From the NCBI RefSeq assembly GCF_001884135.1, contig NZ_MAOC01000069.1, positions 62,001 to 126,000 on the forward strand: a stretch of 64,000 bases of DNA, given 5' to 3'. This document shows, in pieces, positions 11,351-20,132 of the stretch; the stretch's first letter is position 1; the number at the start of each line of letters is the position of its first letter. The notes below the pieces were generated by a model. That model made no database searches and was not told where the DNA came from. It saw nothing but the letters and a program-made list of their open reading frames with translations. Origin of the DNA: Bacillus nitratireducens (lineage in GTDB: Bacteria > Bacillota > Bacilli > Bacillales > Bacillaceae_G). Made by a program: the position numbers and the translations under genes.

Positions 11351-11692
11351 CTAATTCACTTCAATTACATCAACAAACTTAAACATTCGTTTATTATAAA
11401 ATGCATCAGTACATATAATCGTCTCATTTATTGGATTAATATTGATTACTGTTATGTAATTTTTATATAGATAGACATCTTTATAATATGTAAGTAAAAC
11501 CTCTTCTTCACCTAAAAATGAACATAGCAGCTTATTTTCAATCATTTCCTTTGCATCCTGCGTTAAGATTGGACGTGGGACTTTCGTTTGTTCACTTATA
11601 ATTTCTTTAATAACTGCGAACTGTTCTGGCATACTGGCAAACGGTTGCCATTTTACCATACCTCTTCCTTTTGGCATATTAGCATTCTTCAC
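11351..11692 (-). CDS. YolD-like protein
   Basis: A 113-residue protein with the YolD-like opening (MPKGRGMVKWQPFASMPEQF). YolD proteins accompany UvrX-type Y-family polymerases in Bacillus and phages and resemble UmuD-type partners. It starts at a GTG overlapping the polymerase stop (GTGA), so the two are translationally coupled and fall under the same SOS boxes. The exact biochemical role of YolD proteins is not settled. Confidence 0.85.
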   Translation of the reverse strand: MKNANMPKGRGMVKWQPFASMPEQFAVIKEIISEQTKVPRPILTQDAKEMIENKLLCSFLGEEEVLLTYYKDVYLYKNYITVININPINETIICTDAFYNKRMFKFVDVIEVN

Positions 11693-12954
11693 GATTTATG
11701 TCCTCCTAATAATGTGTTTCTATATCTTGCTGTTGCGACGCTTGTGTAAGAAATCCCCCGTAAAATACTGTTCTTACCAAATCGTGTTCGAATTTCGTCC
11801 ATAACCTTCGTTAATCGCATTTCTTTTTCTCTTTGTATAATGTTATCGAAAAGTGAAATTTGCTCTTCCCCTTCATTTATTAAATTTGTTAATGAAAGAC
11901 TTATCGATCGAATCGGCTCCCCTGTATGCCGCTCGTATAAAAAATAGGTACAAACATTATAAATATCCATTGTTAAATTTGTTGCCCTATTTAATGTATG
12001 TGCTTTTTTTATTCCCCCTCCATATTCTTTGCTATATCCAACTGAGAAATGGATCGTTTGCGCGCATTTCTTTTCTCTTCTCAATCTGTAACAAACTTCT
12101 TCTATATGCTCTAATAAAATAACGATGAACTCTTCAATTGAATAATTACGAAATAATATTTGGCTTTTCGCTATAGATGTTGTCGCTGGAACATATTTCT
12201 CTGCTATTCTGCTAAAGTCAATCCCATTACTATGTAAATGTAATTCTTCCCCTATTACACCAAATGATTGTTTTAAATACTTCAACGGATACTGCGCTAA
12301 ATCCCCAATCGTATGTATACCTTTTCGGTTCAATTTCATTTCAGTTTTATACGATATACCCCAAAATTTACTGAGCGGTCTAATACTCCATAACTTCTCG
12401 GGTATATCGTCATATGTCCAATACGCTATCCCATCTTTATTCTTTTTCGCTTCCACATCCATCGATACTTTACTCAATAATAAGTTTGGACCGATACCAA
12501 TTGTGCTTTCAATTCGCGTACGTTCATATATTTCTTGCTTGAACTTTAAGGCAAACTCGCATGGACTACTCGCAAATAAATGAATACTTGCGGTCATATC
12601 CATGAAAAATTCATCGATACTATATTGATGAAAATCTTCCGGCGCAACATACTGCAAAGCTAAACCTGTTATGTAAGTTGAACATTTCATATACGTATGC
12701 ATAATTGGATTCACAATAATAATATCTGGCCGCTTCGGTATTTCGTACAACCTTGCCATCTTCTTAATTCCTAACGCTTTTAATGGTGGTGTTGCCGCTA
12801 ATACGATTGATCCACTGCGGTTTATATCTCCTACGACAGCCAATTTTGTATATCGTGGATCAAGTCCTTTTTTAATGCAGGATACACTTGCATAAAAGCT
12901 ACGAAGATCTACACAAAGAATAATACGATTCGGTAAAAGAGAATAATCATACAA
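11689..12954 (-). CDS. UvrX-type Y-family DNA polymerase
   Basis: About 421 residues. The N-terminal palm carries ILCVDLRSFYASVSC with the catalytic Asp, followed by LAVVGD and the catalytic pair in YSIDEFFMDMT. Helix-hairpin-helix and little-finger regions follow. This is the ImpB/MucB/SamB class (UvrX/YqjW in B. subtilis), used for error-prone translesion synthesis in SOS. The frame opens at 12972, but AGGAG fits a TTG at 12954 best. Two SOS boxes lie 20-55 bp upstream. It forms an operon with the YolD-like gene. Confidence 0.88.
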   Translation of the reverse strand: MYDYSLLPNRIILCVDLRSFYASVSCIKKGLDPRYTKLAVVGDINRSGSIVLAATPPLKALGIKKMARLYEIPKRPDIIIVNPIMHTYMKCSTYITGLALQYVAPEDFHQYSIDEFFMDMTASIHLFASSPCEFALKFKQEIYERTRIESTIGIGPNLLLSKVSMDVEAKKNKDGIAYWTYDDIPEKLWSIRPLSKFWGISYKTEMKLNRKGIHTIGDLAQYPLKYLKQSFGVIGEELHLHSNGIDFSRIAEKYVPATTSIAKSQILFRNYSIEEFIVILLEHIEEVCYRLRREKKCAQTIHFSVGYSKEYGGGIKKAHTLNRATNLTMDIYNVCTYFLYERHTGEPIRSISLSLTNLINEGEEQISLFDNIIQREKEMRLTKVMDEIRTRFGKNSILRGISYTSVATARYRNTLLGGHKS

Positions 12955-12974
12955 GGTTATCACTCCTAACAAAA

Positions 12975-13010
12975 GAACGTTTGTTCTTATTATATACGAA
13001 CTTATGTTCT
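12975..13010 (-). promoter_or_regulatory. Two LexA/SOS boxes
   Basis: GAACGTTTGTTC (12975-12986) and CGAACTTATGTTCT (12997-13010) both match the Bacillus SOS-box pattern CGAACN4GTTCG closely. They lie side by side upstream of the UvrX-type gene. Confidence 0.85.
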
Positions 13011-13150
13011 TTTAAAAGGTATTTTCATGAAAATTTTGGTTAAAATAACCTTACTTAAAAAAACTAAAAAACACTTAAGGAATTTCCCTCAATATTCATA
13101 AGAGTTTTTTTCTATACTGAAAATGTAAATTAACAAAAGAAGAAACAACC

Positions 13151-13516
13151 ATGAAGAAGTCTTTACTTTGCATACTAGGGATAGGCCTCCTTATATACTT
13201 ACTACCTTTCATGTTACGCGGAGATCTGGACATATTTAATCCACTTGCTGAAGAAAAAAATGTATATGCCGTTGCAGAGGGATATGATGTTCCCGATTAC
13301 CATACGAACGGAAGAGCTATGTACTCACTAAAAGGCATTGATGAATCTGGAAATAAGGAAGAGTATACAGTAGGAACGAATACTCCTAATGATTTTATAA
13401 GAAAAACTTACTTGAAAATTCATGTAAAAGGAAGATACGTCTATTCTTACGATGTTATTTCTGAAAAGGATATTCCGGAGAAAATAAGGGGGAAATTGAA
13501 AGTACCAAACAAATAA
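13151..13516 (+). CDS. YxeA-family (DUF1093) protein, copy 1
   Basis: A 121-residue exported or membrane-anchored protein. It has an N-terminal hydrophobic segment, then an OB-like domain with the family pattern YSLKGIDESGNKEEYTVG, a YLKIHVKG turn and the ending YSYDVISEKDIPEKI. YxeA proteins are small envelope proteins; in B. subtilis yxeA is controlled by the YxdJK peptide-sensing system. This copy is on the plus strand, while two paralogues at 14609 and 15266 are on the minus strand. It is very similar to copy 2 (shared RGDLD, NTPNDFI and SEKDIPEK). Function is not established. Confidence 0.75.
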   Translation: MKKSLLCILGIGLLIYLLPFMLRGDLDIFNPLAEEKNVYAVAEGYDVPDYHTNGRAMYSLKGIDESGNKEEYTVGTNTPNDFIRKTYLKIHVKGRYVYSYDVISEKDIPEKIRGKLKVPNK

Positions 13517-13547
13517 AAGAGCCTACTCGTATGAGTTGGCTCTTTAT
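13515..13547 (+). terminator. Rho-independent terminator
   Basis: AAAGAGCC / GGCTCTTT stem, extended by ACTC/GAGT inside, at the stop codon of YxeA copy 1. Confidence 0.85.
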
Positions 13548-13620
13548 TCCCTCTCTCATCTATTGCCCTTCATACACTCGAGAAAAGAGAATTCTTTCGA
13601 TAAATTTATTAAATTAATTA

Positions 13621-14331
13621 TCATTGTTTTAATAACCATTGTTCAATTACTTTCACTGTTTCATCTTGTTGTGCTTTTGACGTAATTAAGCTCGCATTAT
13701 CACCCTTTTGCTCACCATACATGCCAAAATGGGCATGGTTTCCCCCTTTTATCATGTGCATAGTTGTATTCTTAGACATTAACTTTTTATTGTTCTCTAT
13801 TTTTTCTACAGTTGCTAAAGCATCTACTTCCCCATAAATTGATAACATCGGAATTGATTTGGTAGAAAAATCATCTGCAGGATACGAACCTAAGAAAATG
13901 ATCCCGTCTACCTTGTCTTCATTGTGAAAAGCATACTTAGAAATCATAGCTCCCCCCATTGAATGCCCCGCAACATACCATTCTTGAACTTCAGGATACT
14001 GTTCAATTACACTGTCTACTGCATTGATTCCAAGTATCGCTAAGTTTAATGGTAACTTAGGCATTACTACAAAATGCCCATCTTTTGCAAGAGCTTCTCC
14101 TAAGTAACTATAAGCCTCAGCTTCTACTTTAGCACCTTGATAAAAAATAACTCCTACTTTAGCCTCTTTCTCTCCAAAAACTACATTATCTTCATCTTTT
14201 TTATCATACACTAACGACAAAGCCTCTTTCGTTGGTTTATAAGTAAACTGAGACCAAACAAAAAAACTAATACTTCCCATAAGTAAAATACCTAGTAAAG
14301 AGTACAGAACAATTTTCATCCACTTCTTCAC
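13621..14331 (-). CDS. Membrane-anchored alpha/beta hydrolase
   Basis: A 236-residue protein with an N-terminal signal anchor (about residues 5-27) and an extracellular alpha/beta-hydrolase fold. The nucleophile elbow is GHSMGGAM. The acid lies in the YGEVDALA region and the catalytic His in GGNHAHFG. A YQGAKVEAEAY stretch precedes it. Substrate unknown; relatives are annotated as generic alpha/beta hydrolases. It starts at a GTG with GGAGGG upstream. It lies between YxeA-family paralogues and is convergent with copy 1. Confidence 0.8.
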   Translation of the reverse strand: MKKWMKIVLYSLLGILLMGSISFFVWSQFTYKPTKEALSLVYDKKDEDNVVFGEKEAKVGVIFYQGAKVEAEAYSYLGEALAKDGHFVVMPKLPLNLAILGINAVDSVIEQYPEVQEWYVAGHSMGGAMISKYAFHNEDKVDGIIFLGSYPADDFSTKSIPMLSIYGEVDALATVEKIENNKKLMSKNTTMHMIKGGNHAHFGMYGEQKGDNASLITSKAQQDETVKVIEQWLLKQ

Positions 14332-14551
14332 ATATATGCCCTCCCTAAGATGTGTATACTTTATACTTTAAATGATTATTTATATAATTGTCGAATAATC
14401 TGTTAGTGTCATTCAAAAACAAATAAAGGTTAAGAATATAGTTGTTTACTCTTAAAGTAAGGGCAAAGGTAAAACATACTATATAACAGCAAGCGAAGCC
14501 AATGTGTATGTGAAGTAAGAAGAGGAATAAAAAATGGTTATTAAATATATA

Positions 14552-14584
14552 AAAGGTCTACTTGGATGCACTAGTAGACCCTTT
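14552..14584 (-). terminator. Rho-independent terminator
   Basis: GGTCTACT / AGTAGACC stem with flanking A/T runs, 25 bp after YxeA copy 2. The 14332-14551 stretch upstream of the hydrolase shows no further gene. Confidence 0.8.
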
Positions 14585-14608
14585 GTTTTATTGTAAAAAA
14601 TCAAGGTA

Positions 14609-14965
14609 TTATATCGAAAGTACTGTTTTTGCTTTCTCTGGAATATCTTTTTCGGACACTACATCATAAGAAAAGACATGTTTTCCCCGTACATCAATTC
14701 TTAAATATGTCTTGGATATAAAATCATTAGGCGTGTTAACCCCTACTATATACTCCATATTTTTTCCAGATTCATCAGCACCTTTTAATTTATAGAAATA
14801 GCGACCTTCATAATCGTAATCAGGTAAACCATAACCTTTTGCAACAGCATATACATATTTTTGTTCAAAGAATGGGTTTAATCTATCTAAATCTCCCCTT
14901 ACAATGTAAGGTAACATATAAATCATCAGTGCTAGTCCTAATACTACTAGTATTGGTTTCTTCAT
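14609..14965 (-). CDS. YxeA-family (DUF1093) protein, copy 2
   Basis: 118 residues, closest to copy 1. It has an N-terminal hydrophobic anchor and RGDLDRLNPF. The domain core includes FYKLKGADESGKNMEY, VNTPNDFISKTYLRIDVRG and FSYDVVSEKDIPEKA. AAGGAGC precedes the ATG. A CTTAAG-type direct repeat lies about 105-125 bp upstream (15069-15091). Likely an envelope protein; function unknown. Confidence 0.75.
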   Translation of the reverse strand: MKKPILVVLGLALMIYMLPYIVRGDLDRLNPFFEQKYVYAVAKGYGLPDYDYEGRYFYKLKGADESGKNMEYIVGVNTPNDFISKTYLRIDVRGKHVFSYDVVSEKDIPEKAKTVLSI

Positions 14966-15068
14966 TTGTTTTGCTCCTTTTTATATCTTCAATTAGCTCA
15001 ATTAATAATTGTAATTCCTAAAGCAAAGCTAATTATATAAAGGTTTCCTTCAAAAGAAAAGAGAATAA

Positions 15069-15091
15069 TTCTTAAGGTTTTCTTAAGAAGG
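15069..15091 (-). promoter_or_regulatory. CTTAAG direct repeat upstream of YxeA copy 2
   Basis: TTCTTAAGG then TTTTCTTAAG, two CTTAAG half-sites about 11 bp apart, the spacing used by OmpR-type regulators. A related pair lies upstream of copy 3 at 15763. The role is inferred. Confidence 0.35.
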
Positions 15092-15193
15092 TTGGAGTAA
15101 ATATTTTATACAGGATAAATTTTTAGAAAGAAACACATATTTAGGGATAGTATGTGCTGTAATGCTAAACGAAGTTTATGCATCAGTGAAATG

Positions 15194-15228
15194 AAAAAGG
15201 ATTCCTCCACAAACGGGGAACCCTTTTT
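15194..15228 (-). terminator. Rho-independent terminator
   Basis: AAAAAGGaTTCC / GGGGAACCCTTTTT hairpin with T run on the minus strand, 38 bp after YxeA copy 3. Confidence 0.7.
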
Positions 15229-15265
15229 ATTATATACATCTGGTCTTGAAGTAACTATTTCTTGA

Positions 15266-15631
15266 TTATTTTTTTAATTTTTCTTTAGCCTTTTCTGGAA
15301 TATCACTTTCTTTTACTTCCTCTAATGAGAAAACATATTTTCCTTTTACTCGAACTTTTATATATGTGTCTTGATATTCAGTTTCGCCAGCAACCCCTAC
15401 TTTAATTTCCGATTCATTTCCTGATTCATCCACTCCATTTAACACGTACATAAATCTTCTAGGCAAATCAGGATCAGGTTCTGCTGGGCCCTTAGTAAGG
15501 ACATACACATCTTTTTCTTTCACAAGTGGATTATATCTATCTATAATCTCGTTTTCTGTAAAAGTTAATCCCCAAAATCCTATGATTAGCACTACAATTA
15601 CTCCAGCAATTTTAAATAATAATTCTTTCAT
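15266..15631 (-). CDS. YxeA-family (DUF1093) protein, copy 3
   Basis: 121 residues and the most divergent of the three paralogues. It has an N-terminal membrane segment (IAGVIVVLIIGFWGLTF), then FMYVLNGVDESGNESEI, YIKVRVKGKYVFSLEEV and ESDIPEKAKEKL. Spacing of the conserved blocks matches copies 1 and 2, supporting local duplication. It probably faces the outside of the membrane. Function unknown. Confidence 0.75.
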   Translation of the reverse strand: MKELLFKIAGVIVVLIIGFWGLTFTENEIIDRYNPLVKEKDVYVLTKGPAEPDPDLPRRFMYVLNGVDESGNESEIKVGVAGETEYQDTYIKVRVKGKYVFSLEEVKESDIPEKAKEKLKK

Positions 15632-15762
15632 GTGTAAATTTCACCTTTCGTTAATTAATATATTTATGACAACATTTATATCTTTGAATTTTGAAAGGAT
15701 AAATATGTTGTATAAGACATTTCTAAAGATAATGGGTATATCTTAATAAAAAGTGAATAAAT

Positions 15763-15782
15763 AACTTAAGTTTTTCTTAATA
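15763..15782 (-). promoter_or_regulatory. CTTAAG repeat upstream of YxeA copy 3
   Basis: ACTTAAG then TTTTTCTTAATA, half-sites about 11 bp apart, resembling the site at 15069. The remaining DNA from 15632 to 16015 holds this site and the terminator at 15898 but no gene. Confidence 0.3.
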
Positions 15783-15897
15783 TCCCATTTTAATTTTTCA
15801 AAAGAATCATTATCATAACGGAAATAGACACTGTAATGGTGAATGAAAACTATCGAAAAAATTAGCGAGCTTCTCAAAGTAGATATCAGTAGCGAAA

Positions 15898-15938
15898 GAA
15901 AAAGCCGATTTCCTTATCGTATAGGAAATCGACTTTTG
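15898..15938 (-). terminator. Rho-independent terminator
   Basis: A stem built from CGATTTCCT and AGGAAATCG with flanking A/T, about 80 bp downstream of the DUF4358 lipoprotein gene. Confidence 0.75.
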
Positions 15939-16015
15939 GCTTAGCTGTTGATTTAGTAATAAAAAATCACGATATGAAAAGGTTTTTATTTAATCCCTTG
16001 TTTTTCAAATTCATA

Positions 16016-16513
16016 TTACTTAAAAATTTCATCGAACGTTTTTTCAACTTTATCAGCATCTTTTGATATTGCTAAAAGGATATAATTATCTTTTGTTTTT
16101 AAGACACGTTTTTCTATTAAGAAATATTCTTCTGGAAGATAGTCTTTAAAACTTTTTGACTTTTTTTCAATCCTATTTGAAATTTTCTCTTTAATGCTTT
16201 CTACATTTTTCATATCTTTTACTTTAATCGCAGCAATTTCATCAGCTTTGATATTTGTAGGAGCGGTATATAGCACAAAACTTTCGACTTCATCAGCATT
16301 TATGTTATATAGCTTTTGAAGTTTTTTACTATCTCCTTCTTTCATTTCCTCTAAGTTAGTAACATGTTTCATTTTCTCCCCTATTTCTGTAGCTGAAAGG
16401 CTATTGGCACTTTCTTTTTTTCCAAAACAACCACTTAAAGCTCCTAAGGTAATCGTACAAACAATAATAGTAATAACGAATTTTATATTAAAAGGTTTCA
16501 ACAAATTTATCAT
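16016..16513 (-). CDS. DUF4358 lipoprotein
   Basis: About 165 residues with a signal peptide ending in the lipobox LSGC, so likely a lipoprotein on the outer face of the membrane. The mature part (DEVESFVLYTAPTNIKADEI, KDYLPEEYFLIEKRVLKTK) matches DUF4358. That family is commonly found beside DHHW and MBOAT genes, as here. The frame is open to 16552; ATG 16513 has GGAG upstream but with a longish spacer. It is the last gene of the MBOAT-DHHW-DUF4358 set and probably assists O-acylation of a surface polymer. Function not established. Confidence 0.75.
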   Translation of the reverse strand: MINLLKPFNIKFVITIIVCTITLGALSGCFGKKESANSLSATEIGEKMKHVTNLEEMKEGDSKKLQKLYNINADEVESFVLYTAPTNIKADEIAAIKVKDMKNVESIKEKISNRIEKKSKSFKDYLPEEYFLIEKRVLKTKDNYILLAISKDADKVEKTFDEIFK

Positions 16514-16676
16514 TAGTTTAAATTCTCCTTTTCGTTTAGTTGGGTCAAACATTTAATTTGAACCAGGATTGTAACGATTTATATTTAATGAATACGGCCA
16601 TTGACATAAATAAATTAAAGACGAGGATACTGCTCGTTATAGATAGGATATACATTAAATATATTCAATTCATTTA

Positions 16677-17813
16677 TTAAGATAAATCATTTATGGATAC
16701 ATCTTCAAAGAAGGTATTTCCATTATAAAGCACTAACATATCATTGATTTTATTTTTCTGTACCAACATATTTAGACTATCTGTATAGTATCTAAGGTCG
16801 ACTATATGAATTTCACTAAAATGCGGTAGTAAAAAAGGCAGTAAAGAATTTGCATAAGAATCTTTGACAACTAATAATTTTTTTCCGTTCGTATTATCAG
16901 TTTTTATTTTTATTAATGGATGATTCCCATTAAAAAATACAGTATATTTATCTTTTTTCTTAATGTTTTCCATTTCATAAAGCGATGTTGACGTTTTGCT
17001 TTCATCTATATACTCTACTTTATATTTGGTCGCTTTCTTTTGTTCATATAATTCAATACTATCAGGATCTATATTTTTAAAACCCGCTTTTGAATATAGG
17101 GATCCATAAAAGCTATTTGTAATTTGTTTAATGTTGAATGAACTATCTTTATTAGGAGCAAAATTCATATTTTTACCTAGCTCTTGATAGGCATAATATG
17201 CGCCTTTAGTAGTCCAATGATGATCGGTTTTATAATATATATATTCATCCTTTTTAGAACTCAATACAGGATATACATCAATAAAGTTTATATCCTTATC
17301 TAAAGATTTTTTTACTTTATTAATATACGTAAGCTCATCACTATGAGAAACATAGTTTGGGAGTTTATTTTCTAAAATACTAATTGCTGTAGGTACTAAC
17401 ATGACTTGCATTTTCACATCAGGATTTGCAAGATGAAAATCATTTATTGCTTCTATTTTGCTATTTACATCTTGTTCTTTAGGCTTACTAAACTTTTGAA
17501 GTAAAAAACCATCTTTACCGATATACACACCATTATTCTCTTTCTTTCCTAGTGTGTAGTCCATATCAGACTTCACGTTTATCCAAAAGTCCCTGAATGC
17601 AAACTGATCAGAAATATATTTTTCGTAGTTAGAAGTGAACTTTTTCTCTATAAGATTTTGGAAAGAGAACGCCGGAAACTGTTCTAGCTTTCTATTCTCT
17701 TCATCTGAAAATGTTTTATTGGGAGTTAGTAAATTTACACTGAACATTCCCACTATAAAGAGTGTCAATAACCCTGCCATTGTGTGTTTGTATATTTTTT
17801 CATACTGATTCAA
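16677..17813 (-). CDS. DHHW-family (AlgJ/AlgX-like) protein
   Basis: About 378 residues. An N-terminal membrane anchor is followed by the DHHW-family domain: FSDEENRKLEQFPAFSF, SDQFAFRDFWINVKSD, the signature KTDHHWTTKGAYYAY, and a later VVKDSYANSLLPFL carrying the likely catalytic Ser. These proteins resemble the SGNH-type acetyltransferases AlgJ/AlgX and work outside the cell with an MBOAT partner. The frame opens at 17831, but AAAGGGGTG is best placed for a TTG at 17813. The MBOAT gene ends 15-35 bp upstream, so co-transcription is expected. The acceptor polymer is unknown. Confidence 0.8.
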   Translation of the reverse strand: MNQYEKIYKHTMAGLLTLFIVGMFSVNLLTPNKTFSDEENRKLEQFPAFSFQNLIEKKFTSNYEKYISDQFAFRDFWINVKSDMDYTLGKKENNGVYIGKDGFLLQKFSKPKEQDVNSKIEAINDFHLANPDVKMQVMLVPTAISILENKLPNYVSHSDELTYINKVKKSLDKDINFIDVYPVLSSKKDEYIYYKTDHHWTTKGAYYAYQELGKNMNFAPNKDSSFNIKQITNSFYGSLYSKAGFKNIDPDSIELYEQKKATKYKVEYIDESKTSTSLYEMENIKKKDKYTVFFNGNHPLIKIKTDNTNGKKLLVVKDSYANSLLPFLLPHFSEIHIVDLRYYTDSLNMLVQKNKINDMLVLYNGNTFFEDVSINDLS

Positions 17814-17846
17814 GTAACTCACCCCTTTCAAACTAATGCGATATCA

Positions 17847-19253
17847 TTAAAACCTAAAGTATAAGAATGGATTATATGTGTCATTCACTAAATACGCCGT
17901 TGAAAGCACTGCTAGTATGACATACAAAACTGGAATGCCAATAGCACCTAGTAACTTTAGCTTTTCTCTAACATATACAAATGCTCTTTTTGGGAATGGT
18001 GTTGAACAAATCGCTAAGACAATAAACAGTATAAAATTAGTTGTTACGTAATATAGAGTTGTATTATCCAAGAAAATGGATTGATTAAAACCAAACATCG
18101 TTCCTATGAAATTCATTGCTACCGATAAGTTTTCAAATTCAAAAAATACCCATCCGATTAAAACAATGATAAGTGTATATACATGTCCGATAAAGCTCAT
18201 TCTATTTTTTAGCCATTTTAAAAGGAATAGTTTTTCTATTGTTACAAATAATCCAAAATACAATCCCCAAATAATAAAATTCCAGTTTGCTCCATGCCAT
18301 AATCCTGTTAAGAACCAAACTATAAACAAATTTCTAAGTTGTTTGAGCAACCCAGTCCGATTTCCGCCAAGAGGAATATATACATACTCTCTAAACCATG
18401 AGCCTAACGATATGTGCCATCTACGCCAAAACTCAGTTACACTTTTTGATATATAGGGATAATTAAAGTTTTCTGGAAAATCAAACCCAAACATTTTGCC
18501 TAACCCTTGAGCCATAGCTGAATATCCTCTAAAGTCAAAATATATTTGGAAAGCAAAAGCAATAATCCCAATCCATGCTGTAAGGATCGTAAGTTCTGAT
18601 ATAGAAGTTGTTTTTACACTTGTCCAAAGAAGTCCTATATTATTAGCTAAAAGTACTTTTAATGCAAGGCCTCTAATAAACAATTCCATTCCTTCACCAA
18701 AACGATCAAATGTTACTTTTCTTTCTTGTAATTGCTTGTCAATATCACTGTATTTTACAATAGGTCCTGCAACAAGTTGAGGGAACATCGTAACATAAGT
18801 ACCAAAAGAAATAATATTTTTTTGCGCTTGTACTTTCCCTAAATAAACATCAATCACATAAGACATCGTTTGGAAAGTATAGAATGAGATTCCCACCGGA
18901 AGAGGAAGCGCCTCGACCTGAATATTTAAATTGAAAAGGGTATTGATATTCTCTATTACGAAACCATAATATTTGAAGAATCCCAGTATTCCTAAGTTTA
19001 TTACAATAGAGTTAATAAATATCGCCTTTTTAATACCTTTACGATTTCTATACTTATCGATAAGTATGCCATTAACATAGTCAAATATGGTAGAGAATAT
19101 CATAATGACTATATACACCGGCTCACCCCATGCATAAAAAATGAGACTAACGATAAATAATATCAAATTTCGAAGAACTTTAGGTGATACGTAATAAACA
19201 ATAAGTGCTAATGGTAAGAACATGAAAAGAAAAATCAAACTACTGAACACCAT
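17847..19253 (-). CDS. MBOAT-family membrane O-acyltransferase (AlgI/PatA/DltB-like)
   Basis: A 468-residue multi-spanning membrane protein (about ten to eleven helices). Conserved MBOAT elements are SFYTFQTMSYVIDVYLG, YFDFRGYSAMAQGLG, FWRRWHISLGSWFREYVYIPLGGN and LTGLWHGANWNFIIWG, with the invariant His. It moves acyl groups across the membrane to the partner DHHW protein. Members O-acetylate alginate, peptidoglycan or secondary wall polymers. GTAGGAGGTG precedes the ATG. A hairpin at 19286 separates it from the SGNH gene, so it may have its own promoter or depend on read-through. Confidence 0.88.
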   Translation of the reverse strand: MVFSSLIFLFMFLPLALIVYYVSPKVLRNLILFIVSLIFYAWGEPVYIVIMIFSTIFDYVNGILIDKYRNRKGIKKAIFINSIVINLGILGFFKYYGFVIENINTLFNLNIQVEALPLPVGISFYTFQTMSYVIDVYLGKVQAQKNIISFGTYVTMFPQLVAGPIVKYSDIDKQLQERKVTFDRFGEGMELFIRGLALKVLLANNIGLLWTSVKTTSISELTILTAWIGIIAFAFQIYFDFRGYSAMAQGLGKMFGFDFPENFNYPYISKSVTEFWRRWHISLGSWFREYVYIPLGGNRTGLLKQLRNLFIVWFLTGLWHGANWNFIIWGLYFGLFVTIEKLFLLKWLKNRMSFIGHVYTLIIVLIGWVFFEFENLSVAMNFIGTMFGFNQSIFLDNTTLYYVTTNFILFIVLAICSTPFPKRAFVYVREKLKLLGAIGIPVLYVILAVLSTAYLVNDTYNPFLYFRF

Positions 19254-19285
19254 TGTTCTTTCACCTCCTACAATTATTTTTTCTT

Positions 19286-19324
19286 AAAAATTTACAGTCC
19301 TTGCATAAGAACTGTAAATTTTAA
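19286..19324 (-). terminator. Terminator or attenuating hairpin
   Basis: A perfect 12-bp stem (AAAATTTACAGT / ACTGTAAATTTT) immediately after the SGNH lipoprotein gene and 33 bp before the MBOAT start. It could end or weaken transcription between the two. Confidence 0.75.
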
Positions 19325-19333
19325 GTATAGGTA

Positions 19334-20023
19334 CTACTTAACAGAACCTTTCAATTGTTCAAGTAGCATCTTGTAATAATCCGCTTTAAAATGCACACCA
19401 TCTGAATCATGAACATCTTTGTTTTTTTCAAAGATTGGGGATAAATCAATGTACTCTACTTTCTCAGTTTTTGCTAATTCTTTAAGTTTCACGTTATATT
19501 CATCAATATGTTTATATTGCGGATATTCCTGTAATACCTTATCTGCAACTGGTGTAACAGATAAAAGGTGTATGCTTACATTTGGAAGTTTCCCCTTTAT
19601 TTTTTGTATTAATTTGGAATAGTTATCTATTGAAAACTTAATTGGATTTTCGATAGGTTTTCCTTCGAGGTCCATAGGCATCAGTAAATCATTTGTTCCA
19701 AAGCTCATAAAAATATGTTCAGGGTTTTTTTCTACTACTTTGTTAACATCTTCCTCTATAGCCATTGCTGTAACTTTCCCCTTGTCAGCAATAATATTTT
19801 TATCTTCGATTAATTCTTGATCAATCATTCCTTCAGTAATAGAATCTCCAAAGAATAAACTGTTTTTAAAAATAGGTTTATACGCACTATCTTTCGATGT
19901 TTTTTCATGCGTAGCATTTTGAGTAACCTTATTTGATGGTTTTTCAGCCCCGTTATTTACACAGGCTGCGGAGGTCAATGCAACGGCCCCCGTAAGTAGA
20001 CAAACACATACTTTCTTTAACAT
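19334..20023 (-). CDS. SGNH/GDSL-family hydrolase lipoprotein
   Basis: A 229-residue lipoprotein (lipobox LTSAAC) with an SGNH esterase domain. Block I is LFFGDSITEGM with the nucleophile Ser, block III is SFGTNDLLM and block V is DSDGVHFKADYY with Asp/His. It probably adds or removes O-acyl groups on a wall polymer outside the cell. It lies next to the MBOAT/DHHW set and is preceded at about 110 bp by a copy of the direct-repeat motif shared with the deacetylase, amidase and two-component genes. GAGGAAG precedes the ATG. Confidence 0.85.
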   Translation of the reverse strand: MLKKVCVCLLTGAVALTSAACVNNGAEKPSNKVTQNATHEKTSKDSAYKPIFKNSLFFGDSITEGMIDQELIEDKNIIADKGKVTAMAIEEDVNKVVEKNPEHIFMSFGTNDLLMPMDLEGKPIENPIKFSIDNYSKLIQKIKGKLPNVSIHLLSVTPVADKVLQEYPQYKHIDEYNVKLKELAKTEKVEYIDLSPIFEKNKDVHDSDGVHFKADYYKMLLEQLKGSVK

Positions 20024-20132
20024 TTCTATCTTCCTCTCAAGTCATTATTTCGTAAGCGATGGTGTATATAGCAATGTTATTTTTGTTTTCAATGCGAACC
20101 TTTCGTTTACAAAATATAGATTAAGCGTTATA

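Noticed and set aside
13621-15631. A toxin-immunity or bacteriocin cluster around the YxeA copies
   Set aside because: No precursor peptide, modification enzyme or dedicated transporter is visible; the neighbours are a hydrolase and YxeA paralogues only.
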